Assembly (NCBI GenBank): GCA_002221725.1
Contig: NJFT01000109.1
Coordinates: forward strand, 1 to 64,000
DNA length: 64,000 nt
Reading direction: 5' to 3'
Origin: Scedosporium boydii
Lineage: Eukaryota; Ascomycota; Sordariomycetes; Microascales; Microascaceae
This document shows, one piece after another, positions 11,512-25,500 of the stretch. The position numbers and the translations under genes are program-made. Numbering within the stretch: position 1 is the first letter of the stretch; each line of letters starts with the position of its first letter. Below the pieces are notes generated by a model. The model made no database searches, was not told the DNA's origin, and saw only the letters and a list, made by a program, of their open reading frames with translations.

Positions 11512-14500
11512 GATGAAATTTGTCCACGAGCCTAGATTTTCAGAGAGTCAGTGGGATGGAAGTGCTGATAGTGGGATGGGAGTGCCGAAGTGCAGATTTG
11601 TAGTACCTTCGATTTTCCTGGAGCTATCTTCGCGATATTTTCCGGGGCCGGTGAGGATATGTTTAAAAGGCTTGAGGGGAGAGTTATTCAGATTCGAGAT
11701 AGAGAAGGGTTGGAGAGGAGAGAGAAGAAACCTCGACTCGAAGGGAAGCAGGAAAAAAAAACTTGTGGGAGAGGGTAGCAAGGGCATTAGCAGTAGCAAG
11801 GGGAGCAAAGGAAGGAGCAGGAGTTAACTAGGAATCTTAGGGTTGCGAAGGCTGAAGAGACCTTGAGGTTTCGCTTGAGGTCATGAAGATATTCCCTGTC
11901 CTCTGAGTAGAAGTGAGAGAGGGGGCAGTATCGTGGTATAAGTTGTTGAAGGTGATTCTCTCTGATGACAGTCCAAAGTCTTTTGCTCCTTCCCAGTTCT
12001 TGGGGGATTGTGGAGATTCTGCAAAGCTCTTTCCTTCTTTAATTTCCTTGTTCTCTTCCCCTTCGCTCCTTCCCCCTGTTAGCTCTAATCTCCGCTCCCG
12101 TCTTAATTTTGGAAGGAGAAACCAGAATATAAACTTCCTATGAAGTGAGGGAGGATATCATGATCTACCGACTTCGTTTTTGAGGTGCCCAAGTGTTTCT
12201 TTAGTCCTCGGGCCCTCGCTGTCTGATAGAACTGCATTTCCTCTGGTTCGTGTCAAGCCTTGGGCTCCTCACTTCTGACAGCCGGATACTTACAAACGGG
12301 TGACCATTTAGTTTGACTTCAGAGCCTTCCATCTGGAACCGGCATGACACCTTACACGGAAGAGATACAACATGTCACTGTCATATATCCTCGAGGCATT
12401 TCCTTGTCCAGAGGCTCTCCTGGAGTGGAAGAGCACGATCTCGAGCTTCTATATATAAAATATATCAACATGCCTGTCCCCAGCAAACATGATGAAGGGC
12501 ATCTAATGACGAGTCCTACCAACATGATGAACAGCCAACTAATTAAAGTACCTTCCAGACATCAAGCTCTTTACTCCTGTTTGCCTGTATGGACTCTCTC
12601 AAACAGCGATTTGATTCTCTCCTTGTTTCGACCCGGTTGGCTGCGACAACCTGCGTCCGGATACCGACAAGATTCAACTCAGCTCAATTTGCATTTGGAG
12701 TTGGAACGGAGCTCAAGGTTACACGAGATCAATTTTGACCGTGCCGGCCTTAGCTAGATATGGCCAGTACCGGCCATGAATGGGTCCCTCAGAATACCCG
12801 TCTAGGAGTCCATTCTTAACGGTGGGCTTCATAAAGGCACTACCCTTGCCGGTCTTCGAGCCTCAGTCCTGCTCCCCAACACGGAGTCTCCACGCGTTCT
12901 CCATCTGCAACAAGTCAGATAAGGGCGATGCCAGTGTCACCCGTGCCAACAGCGCCCGTCATCTGCTCCGTCGTTTTCCTCGTAGCGCTCCGCGTTTGCC
13001 CAGGTGGTCTTTCTTAGCTTCACAAGAAAGGGCTAGCAACGTGTCTAGCCCACATGCATAAGGCTCTATCTACCATAAGCTGCCACTCGCTCCTTGACCC
13101 CCTTGCCGATATCCCACAGAAACCGGATGGAAAACCAGCTTGTCTCATCCAGTTCCTGTTAGCTCCGTATCGATCGTTCTCATTCGCTTCTGGTCCAACC
13201 CTACGGCCGGCACCGATGTCGGCAAGATCCTCCGTGACCCACTCCTTCCAGGCTTATTGTGTCAACCTACTTTCCTACTTTGGACCGACACCTTTCTCAC
13301 CTCCCCTCCTCTACCTTGCATGAACTCGCGCTGCAGAGAGAGGTCACAAGATATTCCGCATGCCGTGTCATACTCTCCACGAGCCTCTAGCAGCCACGAC
13401 AGGAGCGGGCTGAGTAGACTAGAGAGCCTTTTGCACCAAGGTCTACTATATTTTGCAGGGTAAGTGCCGTTCAACGCCACTTATCAATAATAGTAATGCT
13501 AACATCAATAATGGAAAGACAAGCGTTTGCCGTAACCCGCTCATGCGTCCCCAAGAGCATCCTCCCTCTGCAATTGAGTAGAGGGGAAAGTAAGACACTG
13601 TTCCTCAGCCCAGCTATTTTCAACGAATCATGAAGAGGTTCCTTTTCCAAGGCCAGCCCGCTTTCGACAAGCGTTGGCACTGTCTTCGCTTATCCTCATT
13701 AGGATAACTCGGCCTGCACCCGTCCGGAATGACGAGTCTGACATATACGGCTCGTTTGAAAAAGGAAGGCGTCTGCTGAAAAAGAACTGGATAGAGAACC
13801 CGGCGAAGTTCTGGTCGGCGGACACCGGACGAGTCCCCTCCTCCTAGAGGGGACAAGGGGGGGTGCGGTCTTGCCTGACGAACCGGACATCTGCGAGCCA
13901 AGAGTGGTTATATTTAAAATGGAAATGGCAATTGCAACTCCACCTGGCCTTTCAGTGTGCATATTTCCGCGAAGCGGGAGCGAGGGACGGCCCTCCAAGC
14001 TGGCGATATCTCCCGTTCCGTTCTGATGGGCAGGCGGGCTTCTTCTTTCGCTCTCTTCCCCCACCTAATCCTTGCACTTGCCCCCGGTCCAAGCTCTCTG
14101 CACGTCTCTCAACGAGGCAATCCTCCACCAAACGGACGACGACGAGATAATAAAGTCGCAAGTTTGATATATACTGACAAACGGATATTGGTCGCACGTG
14201 TCCAATATTTCTATTTTCTTGCCGATGGAGAGCCAAGCAGTCGCAGTTCCATAACCCCACCGATCCCAAGGACGGGTCACCAAGCCACCACCACCCAGAA
14301 ACAGACCGGTTTGCTTTGCGAGTTATGATGACCGGTTCCCGCTTTCTTTCCTTCAGACATGCCAGGAATATGAGCGGCCCGCTTCTGTTCAACCAATTTA
14401 GGTCAAGGAGGCCGTGCCTTGCTCGCCCAAGAAAGCAGGCATTGGCGACCACACGGCACACAGCTACAGCTCCCAACAAGGACGACGGCAACTGTTGCTC

Positions 14501-14700
14501 TCACCCTCCTCCACTTCCTCCGCTTTCCAGGTATCTGTTCTGGCGAGCCAATGGCACCCTTGCTCCCCACATAAACTTGCGTGTTACTGCAGCTGCTGTC
14601 CTACAAGTATGGCGATCGATCGAAGCTTTCTCTCGAGAGGATGCATGTAATGCAAGTTGCTTCCCCCTCTCCTCCCCCAGACGTATGTAAGACATGGGGT
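11512..14700. other. Start of the gene desert: leader/promoter of the zinc-finger gene and unassigned DNA
   Basis: The first several hundred bases are the presumed leader and promoter of the zinc-finger gene, which is transcribed leftward. The rest has mixed composition near 50% GC with no AT-rich decay. Open frames are short, overlap on both strands and match no family I recognise. No tRNA, 5S rRNA or transposase-like protein is visible. Confidence 0.5.
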
Positions 14701-17700
14701 TCCCGAATAGAGGAAAACCCGTCCATCAATCAAATAAATGGGTTAAAATATCGATATTTACAGGGGGGAGAAAACAAGTTGGGGGTAATAAGATGCTGCG
14801 ACCAGGCATGATTAAGACAATGCTGCATCTCCAAGAAACAAAGGCGCGAAAAGCTCACCACACACACCCCCCTCTCCGGCCAAAGAGCCAACTCACGTCC
14901 ACCACGTTCACCACGTCTTCTTAACCCTTTCCGGACGCGCTTACATGAGGCCTGCCTGCCGGCTCCGCCCTGCGATGCCGTCTTAGGACGAGGATCCTTC
15001 CTCCTTTGTTCACGTCCCGAGCGCAGGGATAACCTAAGAGGGGCGAAAAATGATGGCCGAACATGGTCCCCTTTCCCCATATTTTCGTAGCTTTGTTTTT
15101 CGTCTGACCCTCTCTTTTTTGTGGTCGTTTCCTGCTTCATGCCATGTTCGTGACGTGGCAGCGTGTTCGTGGAGGGGGCGGTTCCATTTCGTAATGATAC
15201 GACATGACAGGATTATCAACCATCATTTTTTAATCTCTGTCTATTCTGTTACTGCGAGATGCAAGTCAGAAATAAGTGGAAAAGGGCAATGGGTATTTTG
15301 GGGGGACGAGAAATACACCAGATGACCAAGTTATACGAGGTTCTCCACGATATCATCGTACAGGTACTTGGGGGGGGAGATGCTCCCTGTTCCTGTTTCC
15401 TTTCCCTTGTCACACCCAGGGTGTCCAGACTGTCGGTTCCTCTTTCTGAGGATTTTGGGGGAAGGGGGGCATGGGAAGCAAGGATCATGGTTTTTTTGGC
15501 ATTTGCGGAGGATAATTTTGTGCAGTTTATTCCAAGTTAATAGATTTCGATGACGAACTCCAGGGAAAGCTAGTCCAAACGACACGTCGTTCGGCATGTT
15601 CCAACCGAGGATATGAGGAAGATGCATAGTAGATGCGCTCATCTACTCGTCGAATATCGGTCTCGGAATGTCTAGTGTCCGACGAGCTCAAAGGAAGAAA
15701 AAAGGAAAACTGGCGTCTTTTACTTCGTCAACAAGAGGCTTGGTTCAGTTCCGTTTTCTTAGAGGAACGGAGTTGTAAGCTTCCTCGGAGGGGTTCAACG
15801 GGCCACCGAGAGTCCGGGATCCAGTTTTTGGCGGAGAAAGACAGATAATTCTAGATAGCCCGCGCGTGCCGCTCCGGCCGTAACAATAACACTATGAAAC
15901 GACGGGGATGTGCCGACTAAGTGGTCCAGGGTCTCAACAGCCACGAACCACGGCCCAAGAGTGCACCAAAAAAATCGCAATGATGCCTGGGCAATAGCTC
16001 ACATCTCCGTTTTGGTTCGCCTTACTCTGACGGCTGTCCCACTAGGGGGAGGGGGGAAGAGCAGCGATAGGAGCATCCTCGAGAACGTGAATATCGAGTG
16101 GGTCCAAGGGATCAGATCTCGCTTCAGCTAATGGAGAAAGATTGTGTATCTACGTCAAGAGAAGATGTTGGCTATCGGTCGAGGAAACAAATTCAAGAGA
16201 AGAGGTAGATAGACCGAGCGCGCCCTTGGTAGTCGGCCATGTCCCCCGCGATAAGACATAGCCTTCACAAGAACCTCTAGGCCTGGGTTGAAGCCGTCTT
16301 GACCCAAGATTCTTGCAAGAAGCAAGGGCGATTGCATCGGAGGTCCATGGAGAGACAAGAAAGCTCAGCAATTGCTGTCCGCGATCCCGGTCCCAAGGCC
16401 GGACGCCCTATTAAAGGGCTAAAGAGAGAGCCCGCCACATCAATCAAGCATTTCTCAGCCAGGTCGACGATGAAGCGCGGATGTAGCGAGAACAGACCTT
16501 GGAGGTCTATGGCCACATCGTGAGCTACCGGTCCAAGCACTCGATGGTCCTCTTCTCTAGCCATCCAATTCCCCCCCCACAGTTTCATCAATCCTGGAGC
16601 ATATTATCTCCTCCATCAGCTATAAGTCCGCCCACCCATCCATCCACCACAAAAAGTGCTCGAAACACCTCCTCAAAAATCAGTGGGGAAAAAATAATGG
16701 AAATATGTAGAAAAAAAAATAAATAATCAAAAATGGATCATGGTAGGTGAGGCTGCCTCGTGTGAGTTTCGAAAAGTCGTGCAAGCCCTATTAGCTCCCA
16801 GAGGCACTTACAGCACCAAGTTGGGATGCCGTTGAGCCGCTTGATGACCGTGTCATGTCAATCCCTCACAGGACGGGATCCTCGGGCTTATCGCGAATAA
16901 GAACGATAACGCGTTCATCGCTTTCCTTTCTTTCTCGGCCTCGGGCCTAAGCCCCGTCAGCATCGTCACTGGGGGCGTGCAAAGCTCACCATAAATCATG
17001 ATCCCTAAATTACGGCCGACAGTGTGCATTCCCTGTTTGCGAGCTACCACGGTCTGGGCATCCAGAACTCGGGGTGTGTCAGGCACACGCCCTCACCACA
17101 TTCCACGATGATTCTAGGCTGCAGCGAGAGAGACGGCCAAGGTGTGCTAGCGCTTCTCGGGAATGAAGAGACATGGTAGATACTTCTGGCCAATGCTCCA
17201 CCAAGTCACCCGAAGTCACGATATTTTTTCTTTTTTTGTCCCTAGCCTCGTGGGTGAGAAACCAAGGAATCGCAGACGCAGCTCGCCATGCAGCTCGTCA
17301 TATTCGACGAGCCAAGGATCTCGCCGCAATCACACTCTCTCATGTCTGGCACTCGCAGAGGTGTCAGCATAGTCCTCATGCCACGCAGTAGGCAGTGAAG
17401 AGAGGGGAAGGGTTGACCGCCAATTCCAAGGCTGCGTTTGAGTTATTGCATGCCCTGCCAAGGAAATCAAGCTCTCACCCCTGGCACTGTCGAACATCCT
17501 CATCTGCGAGTCAGATTCCCTGTGAGCAAACAGAACAAAACCGATGGCATGTTTCCAATTTCGACACGCAACAACATACATACGAATGCTTGGCTCGTCG
17601 ACGCCAGCGTGGCAGAGCACCCTGCAAGCTTGAATTATCAGGTTACACAAGTCTAGGCGTACGCGCGCGTGGTTCGGTGAGATATGTCCATAAGGGTACA

Positions 17701-18380
17701 CCGATGACATCAAATTCGCCATCAACTTGGCTAAATTCTTGCTTACGGCCTTACCCTTATCGAAATCCGAGGTTAATGGCAAACATTATCCTCCTATCCC
17801 ACCATCTCGTCTCATTGCAGCGGACATGTGCCTCGGCCTGTGATCGAACAACGTTGCGGGGAGTGAGTGGCTTGCCAGTTTCGCCCTGGATCCACGGCTG
17901 CATGCCGCCGCACTCGCTCCGTGGAATGGACACCTGCTGCATCTTGTATTCGCTGCCATGCAATCCGAGCTCGCAATCAAGGTTCGCCAGATGCAACCGC
18001 GAAAATGTCTCCCACCACTTCATCCCCACCATCGGAAACAATCCCTCCCGCCCTTCATCCAACCGATGGAACCCGCTCCAAGGACTATGTTCTTCCCGTT
18101 TCCTTTGACCCTCTTCGGACCGAGTTCGCTGTCAAGATTTTAACGAACGGGAGGGAAATCGGCGTCGACGCCCTTTCGATGGATGAATCGGTGTCCAGAA
18201 CAAGCTGACTTCGAAGTTTCGTGTAACATCAAAGCAACCCAATTGACCGCACCCTGCGGCGCACCACCTCCTTGGGAAGGTTCACGCCGCAACACGTAGC
18301 AGGCGTTATGGTTTCGACCAGCCTCATGATTCAATATCGTAAAGGCACTCCGTAGGGCTCCTGCATGTCAGCTTTAGATA

Positions 18381-18404
18381 AGAATCCACGGAAGAATCCA
18401 CGGA
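18381..18404. repeat. Tandem duplication, 12-bp unit x2
   Basis: Two perfect adjacent copies of AGAATCCACGGA inside the gene desert. Confidence 0.8.
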
Positions 18405-20297
18405 AAGCTATCGCCACAAATAGCTATACTTAGCTCATTACAAAGCAATTGTGTCGGTCGGCTGCCCTGCAACATCGTCACTGCATGACGGTACATGGGA
18501 TCCTTGATGCATGACCAGGTTTCTTGGACACGGAGCACTCGCTTCGACAAAAGCGCACTTTCGATCATGAACAAGATAGGTCAATGGTGGCTTCAGAACC
18601 GAATACGGAAACCGAACAGCCCGATGCAGCCTCCGAGGTTTTGAGAATAATCCGTTGCCCACATTATATTGCGTGCTGATGGTTGGCTGGGTGAAGGAGG
18701 TATTGGCTCGTTAACACTCCAAAGCTGCCGCTTCAAGCTGTGAGACCATCCATCCAGCGTCTGGCCCCCAAAGGACCCATGGTACCTGGACATATGGACG
18801 GAACTATGTGGTTACACGTAAACGACCCTTCTCGCACCTAATGCAACTGTTTACCAAGCTGGAAATAAGTAAAATAGGCTCGGCGCCGTCGCAGAGTCGG
18901 GGCGTCGTTGCAGGTGGGGTACAGATACCTGCAGGGAAAAGCCTCTGTTTGGCCGTCAGCGATTGAAACTCCTGAATCTGTCACTAAGGAGCCAGAGGCC
19001 TCCGCGACAGTTTCAACTGGTCAGTCTAGGGCAAAGATCCAGACCCAAAAGCTATCTTGGCGAAGTAGTTACCCTCGTACCACAAACTTAGATTGTGAGA
19101 TTGGCAGTGTCCAGCATGGAGTTTCATTCTCTCAGGGCCGTCAGGGGATTCCCATCGGAACGAATCGTTGGTTCGTATGAGAAAATCGCGGGGGCTTCGC
19201 CTCCCCCCGCCTTGATAGGCCGTGAAGGTCATGAACTCGGAGAAATGCGATTAATGCATCCTTCGGACGGACCACACAATATCGCCGTTGTGCCATCGCA
19301 ACCCTCTCCCTTCCCTGACCGGCACCAGCGGCTTCTCCATCACGAGTCACGAGGACTTCAAAGTCATAATCTGGCAAGTACCCGTACATGCATGTGGTAG
19401 TTGTTCCGAGCCCTAGTTCTCCTGCGGCCGGGGATATGCTCCCGGCAGCACACCCCGTCTCTCGGAGATCGAATGTAGGGCTGGCTCCCCAGGTCCCAAG
19501 CAAGAAGCTGGCAGCCACACTCGATGACTCCAGACTCATCTGGACCAATCATGCTTTGTTTGTAATCCCAAGGCAGTGACGGGTCATATGTATGTGCCTC
19601 GCAAGCAAGGCGTCCGATTCAGTGTGTGTGAGCGGTGAGAGTAATTCGTGCGAAGGAGCATGTCACCGCCAAGGAGGCATGTAGCAAGCTAAAAGGAGCC
19701 AAACGAAGCAGGACAGAGACGGTTTGGTTTTCGACAGCTGAGCCACGGGATTCCCATCACACCCAAATGAAGCTGACCTTTACCGTGGAATTCTGTCAGA
19801 TCTCGTTTCGGCGTCAACCGTCTTTCTCGTGCTGCAGATGGGCTGGTTAAGAAGAGGTGCATATTTCCTCCCACGCCACCTCTGCGCGGTACGCTGCCCA
19901 TCGTTGAATGATGTTTGTGCAAACAAGACCCGTGAGAAAGATGAAGCTGAGGATAGCGACCTACGAACCGAAACGGTTGGAGTTTGAACAAAGACGCAAC
20001 TCGCGTCAGGGGATTGGACCGCCTGATCTTTGATGTCGTCCATGAACTGAGGAATGTTAGGTAATCCGGTACCATCCATTGTCCAGTCCAAGTCATTGTC
20101 ATGCAATTGATAGCTAGTAGGTAGGGAAGGCACCATCTCCCGTGAAGAGAGGGAAGCCCACATCGATGCTCCTTCCTTGGGGTGACCAATGCAGCCGCGC
20201 CAACAGATTGTTCTTTCCCCCATCCGACGCCCATCATCGAGCTCGACACCTTTGACCCTCGATGGAAGGAAGCAGAGGAAGGAACTTCTGACACACG

Positions 20298-20321
20298 GAT
20301 TCTCCCACAGATTCTCCCACG
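20298..20321. repeat. Tandem duplication, 12-bp unit x2
   Basis: Two adjacent copies of GATTCTCCCACA, the second ending in G, in non-coding DNA. Confidence 0.75.
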
Positions 20322-20797
20322 GAGGTACCTTGTATGAAAATCACCCCACTGCTAAAATGAGGAACTTTCGATCTTCGATTACCAGCTGAGCTCGCTGCTC
20401 TTTCCTCGAGTTTCCGTTCCGGTTCTCTCCTCCCACTGTCCTCCCAAGCCCAAGCCCCATCCCGCTCAACCCGGGATATGCCAAGGTTTGCTTCGCCTAC
20501 CCACCGTGTAGTTCCCACTTGCCGAAGCACCTGTCCCTCCGAAAACCGGGGGGGGGTCGGTATATTGAGATGATGGAGCAGGAGGAAATGTCCCAAAGCT
20601 GCGCCATGGCAATGGCCAAGACCCAAAACCATAGGTACGTGAAGCCGAAAACCCGACGGTAATGAAAATCCAAGCCAAGGGAAGAAACAGAAACACCCTA
20701 TAATACAGGGCCAGATGCGAAAACCGAGTATCGAGCCAACCCCATGAAAGGGACGAGCTGCAGCAACACAGCGTGTGAGCCACTAAGATTTATTGTC

Positions 20798-20815
20798 GGC
20801 AAGGCAAGGCAAGGC
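20798..20815. repeat. Short tandem repeat, 5-bp unit
   Basis: The unit GGCAA is repeated about 3.6 times without mismatch in the gene desert. Confidence 0.75.
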
Positions 20816-21184
20816 GCAAGTGAGGCGGAACCAGACGACTTGTGCTCCGTGGCTTATGGAGCTCTTTAGCCCTCGGGAAAGGCCCGATATTGGTTTTTTT
20901 ACATCATACATGGCATGCTGCCGGATGAGTGTGGGGTTCCCTGCATCTGCTTCCTCCAATCCCGTCGACACAGGAGATGTAAGGATCCGAAGAGGGATTC
21001 CGAGAGATGGTGCAGAAAATAGACATCGTGGACGCGGGTTGATGGAAATAGAAGCTGCGCGGTGGCTGGTATGGGAGGTCTTGTTATGTTGTTTCCCCGC
21101 CGTCGACGTTTACCGTCTCGTGATGCCTGACGCAGACAGGGAGCCCACCACGGATGGTCCTCTAGAGCTCGTAGTGCTCCAGCA

Positions 21185-21264
21185 TACGAAGTATTACGGG
21201 GTGTTTTGCATATTACTCTTTCATGCAGTATTGGCCGTGTCAACCATGTTAGTATTACTTCGTA
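21185..21264. repeat. Inverted pair of the dispersed TACGAAGTA/TACTTCGTA motif
   Basis: ATACGAAGTA (21184-21193) and TACTTCGTAT (21256-21265) are exact reverse complements separated by 62 bases. They could form a small hairpin or a paired binding site. Both are exact copies of the dispersed 9-mer. Confidence 0.6.
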
Positions 21265-21816
21265 TACATGCTAATCTTGCAAGTGCAGCTGGCGCTCAGA
21301 CTCATCAATGTTGAACATTCTCTGTTCAGTGCGTCTTGGATGCCAGCAAGGATAATTCTGGCGGTGCTGTTCCTTGGGAAGAGGGGGGCGTGTTGGAGAG
21401 CTGGGTTCTGGGATCTGCGACCAACAAAGCCCCTCTGCCCTGTTGGACAGGACAAGGATTGCACCAGGACCTGGCTCCCACCACTCTGGGTTTTTCGAAG
21501 GATTCTAGAAAGAACCACTCCCACTAAACCAAATTCCTCCGAACTGACTGCGTGTTCACGGACGGTTCGGCTCTTGGGAAATCAGTGACTTGTCACGCCG
21601 CAGAAAAGTATACTTCGTAATTACCATAACGTATTCACGGACTCGCAATGTACACTACACCAGCCTGCTCAACCTGGAGAATACCAGGGGTTCATGTACC
21701 CCAAAGTACCTATTATTCTCCCCCATGACCGCGTTGACGCCATTTTTACGAACTCATACTGATTGCTACTGGCAAAGACTTCCCCCCCAATCGATCTGAT
21801 CCTACGAGTATATGCA

Positions 21817-21831
21817 TACAAGTACTTCGTA
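21817..21831 (-). repeat. 15-bp dispersed repeat, copy 1 (TACTTCGTA family)
   Basis: Read on the minus strand this is TACGAAGTACTTGTA, identical over 15 bp to 33835-33849 on the plus strand. It contains the 9-mer and a near-palindromic extension around GTAC. Confidence 0.7.
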
Positions 21832-22500
21832 GGGCAGTCGGAGCATATGGCACTGATGGAGCTTCCGCATCAGCCCAGAACTGTTTGAAGGTTTTAAGCA
21901 TAAGACAGGGCACTCCCTGACGGGGAATTTCCTAACGGCAGAGACTTGCCCTCTCGCAGCTCTCACGATGCAGCAAATTTGGAAAGGGTTTGCCTAAGAA
22001 AAATAGCGCGGCATGCTAATCATCTTCGGACTTGGCAAGAGCCAAAAATAGGGGCAGAAAAACGAGCACCAACAATGTACGAAGTCTGCGATCGTGGCAG
22101 AGGAGGGTCTAGGCCGGGTCTCTTCCCCCCACCTTCTCTTCTGCCCAGCACTAACACGAGCGGCCTCCTCTCACGCGTCACGAACAAACGCGAGGATCCT
22201 GACACTAAGCTAGTTTACATACTTCGTATGTAGTGTACGGTGTTGTTTTTGAAGGCCGCAGGTTTCAACCACTTGGACACGGAACTAAGTAAGGCCTGGT
22301 CAGCAAAGCACCAAAGAAGTGGGTAATAGAATTCGGGAGGTGTTGGACCCTTGGGACGTAGAGTGGAGTGATAAAACAAGAGAAAGTGGGCAACAGTTGA
22401 TGCCGCTATGACAAAGTAGTCCAGAGCAACTCATCGATCGATCGACCAGCAGCAATGGACGAACTCAGCTCGATCTCAGCTCATTCCAACATCCGCCTTT

Positions 22501-25500
22501 CTAACTTCACTCTATCTGATACTCGGGCTATTTTGGGCATCTGCCTCCCGCTCAGCTATAAAAAGGAGCAAAAAAAGTTCCTTGGGTACTATTACCCTTG
22601 ATCATTATCACGGGGCATGGTGTTTTTTTGGTTCCCGCCTGGTCCGGCAACCTTTCACTCCCTTCTCCCATCGCCAATATCATCTTGCTGGCGAGGCAGT
22701 AATACCGTGATACCATATCTCGGAGTCCTCGGAGCTTCTAGTTCTCTCGGCCGGACTTAGTCAGGGCGTCCCCCCAGATCTTCCAAAATCCAGAACGGCA
22801 GGACAAAGATTCGACAGAAACGTCCAACTGAGCGAGCCAGCCCACTTATCCGAAAGACCCGCCATGCGACCGTCCCCCCTAATAAGTCCAGATGCAGTAT
22901 TCCCAGTTTTCTGGTATGTCGATCCCCTCCAGACTTTGAGTTTTTTTCTTTTCTTCTTTCTTTTTTTTTTTTTTTCCATTTTTTTTTTCTTGTTTCTTAC
23001 TTCGTAGACGCCCCTAATCTCTCGATCGTCCCTTGGTAAATGGCACCGAAGTACTACCAAAGTACCCCTCCAAGGGTACCTCGACATTGCAAGCCAAGCA
23101 ACCTTGGCGCACTCCCAGCTCTACTTTCCGAGTTGCCCATGATGTGATGACATGCCAAGGAGCCGAACCAGGGTACTTATGAGGTACCTAATATGGGCTG
23201 AAACGAGACCAATCCCAACTAGGTCTTTCCCCACGATATGATCCCCGTCAGGGTTCTTCACACTTTTTTTTAAGGGCCAGACAGGGTTCCCACTCCTCGG
23301 GGTCTCGCCAAAACGGGAAAAGCTGTCTACTTGGGGAAAGATAAGGAGGAGAACAGGTTATTTTCGGGGCAAAAAGAGATGGCTCTGCGCATTCAACTCC
23401 CCCAAAAATCTTAATAAAATTAATAAAAAAAAAGGTGGAAACAAAATAAGAGTTGGCCCTGGTCTCCCTTGTCAGAATCTCCCATCCTCTGCCAGGGAAT
23501 GCAAAATGATGTGCAGCAAGGGTCCAAGCGTTCCCAGTGCCAACAAGAATCAAAGACACACAGCGAGAGCGGAATGAATATCGCGGGAAAAGGACAAGGG
23601 GGGAGAAAAAATTGCCGTGGGGCATTGAGGGGTGTGGGATTAAAACAGCACGTTGAACAGCTCGAGTTGGCACCGAGCACTTACAAGAAGTCGCATCACA
23701 TTGACGCAAACACGGCAGGCCTCGAAGATGCATTCGCTTCCAACAGGCGAAATATAAATGAAGTAATGGAGTAACAGTGCAGCTCGAGAATCGCCCGAAT
23801 GGCCCGTCAGCATATCACGACGTGGTCGTGCTGCACACAGCGGCATCAATTGGCAATTGATACGTGGGCTCGCTCTTGGAAACCAAGCCACTTGAATAGT
23901 GTATGAGCAGATGGGTCTGGTCCTCGCCCTGCTAATTTGCTTCTCGTTGTCCACTCAGAGCTCATTAGCTCCTTGATATGCCATGCCCGCTTCGAGCGCT
24001 GAAAGTGGTCTCTGCGAGTCTCTGCAGGGTTGCCCTTTGCGCGTCGAAATTCCTCGAATATTTTCTTGTCTGTTCTTCTCTGCCTTTTAAAAATACAATA
24101 AAAAAAAGTAATAAAAAAAGATAAAAGAGATAGAAATAGAAAAAAAAGAAAATTCTCTTCTGCGCAAACTGTCTTGGAAGTGTATTTGTGGGTTGAACTC
24201 TTTGGCCGGTTGCTCAGGCGTCTCTCCATCCACTACTTTGTAACTACTTTCCACTCGCGCACTAGGGGGGGAGTGGGCGATTGCCCACGCAGGACGCCTC
24301 GTCTTGGGTAAGATGACGTACTACGAGGGTATGGTACTCTCTGGTACTCTTGGCCTTGGTATTGGGACCTGTTCCAGCAGCCGGAGTTGTGTGAATACCA
24401 CCACAACGTCATGGTCTCCCAAACGAAAAGAAGAAAAAGACACTAGTGCTTCATCTATTTCGCCTCCCGGTACCTAGTAACCGAATCCGTCGCTAGTAGC
24501 GGCAGGTCTGACCCAAGGTTTAGAAACTGGAGAGGGAAAAAAAAGGGGGCAAACAGGAAATCGAGGATAGCGTTGCGCAGTAGTGTATAGTGTAGTGCAA
24601 CCCCTTGGGGGCGGAAAAGGGGACTCCTGATTTCCTTCACCACAAGTAGTGTACGAAGTAAGCCATGAACGGGAATCGGCAAGTACTCCTCGTTCTTGGC
24701 TCGGTATGATACGCGCACTATTCCTCGTTGGGAGGACCATGACGAAAGGCGTCGCAACTGTGCACCTTAACGTAGCTCCCCCGGATTCTCACGGTAGATC
24801 AGGAACAATGAACGGGAGTTTGGAAGCAGCAATGGATGAAGACATGGGACGCGAAGCCATAACCAAATGGGGCCCGCTATCACCGATCCGCTGGGACGTA
24901 GGCCTAAGCCGGTTTGATAGTATAGGATGCTTCGACGAGGATCCGTCACGGGATTGAGGATGAGCCGAGAGCCGCATGAACAAAGAACCTAAGATCCTCT
25001 TCTTCGCGAGGGCCTCGTGGCTCTTGTGCGTGTTTCCCGGGCCCCCTTCCCCCTTAGAAAATCAAAAAGTAAGGAGACTTCGGAGAGATGTTTGACGACC
25101 ATCAACTGGGATATCCCATCCACTCACTCATTTACGGACTTCGTATGAGCAATTAAACACAAGGGTAGGAAAGGAGGGGGTGCAACACAGCAGCTTCGTA
25201 CAGAAAAGACCCGGTTCAAAGGTTCCTTCGGTCTCTGTATCAGGAAGCGATTCGAGGTCCGGAAAGAGGGACATCCCTATACCGTGCTGATTGGGGGCCA
25301 CATCCATGTTCACGTTATGACTGGGCAACCTACGTGGACGTGTAGGATGCAAAGGAAAGGGCATGGGTGTTTGCAAATCTCAAGGTGCAAAAGATAACAT
25401 CGGTCGAATCTGAGACTTGGTGCATTTCCTCTTCCCTGGCACGGCAGATTGGAGGCAGAAAGTGGGCAACAGTGATTTCCCAATTATGCCTGCCAAGATT

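Larger units (their letters stand above)
14701..22500. other. Gene desert, non-coding segment with motif cluster at its right end
   Basis: No recognisable protein or RNA gene. The longest frame here (17395-18108, +) lacks an ATG start, has no family resemblance and is overlapped by open frames on the other strand. Five exact copies of the TACTTCGTA motif crowd into 21185-22228. A pair at 21185-21193 and 21256-21264 lies in inverted orientation and could form a 10-bp stem (ATACGAAGTA with TACTTCGTAT). Perfect short tandem duplications occur at 18381-18404, 20298-20321 and 20798-20815. Confidence 0.5.

Noticed and set aside
16277..16591. Short minus-strand frame with fairly protein-like composition
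   Set aside because: Only about 100 codons, no family, no convincing flanking exons. It is possible as a decayed or orphan exon but not supportable from sequence alone.
17395..18108. 237-codon open frame on the plus strand in the desert
   Set aside because: It does not open with ATG, overlaps open frames on the other strand, has no splice-consistent neighbours and resembles no protein family.
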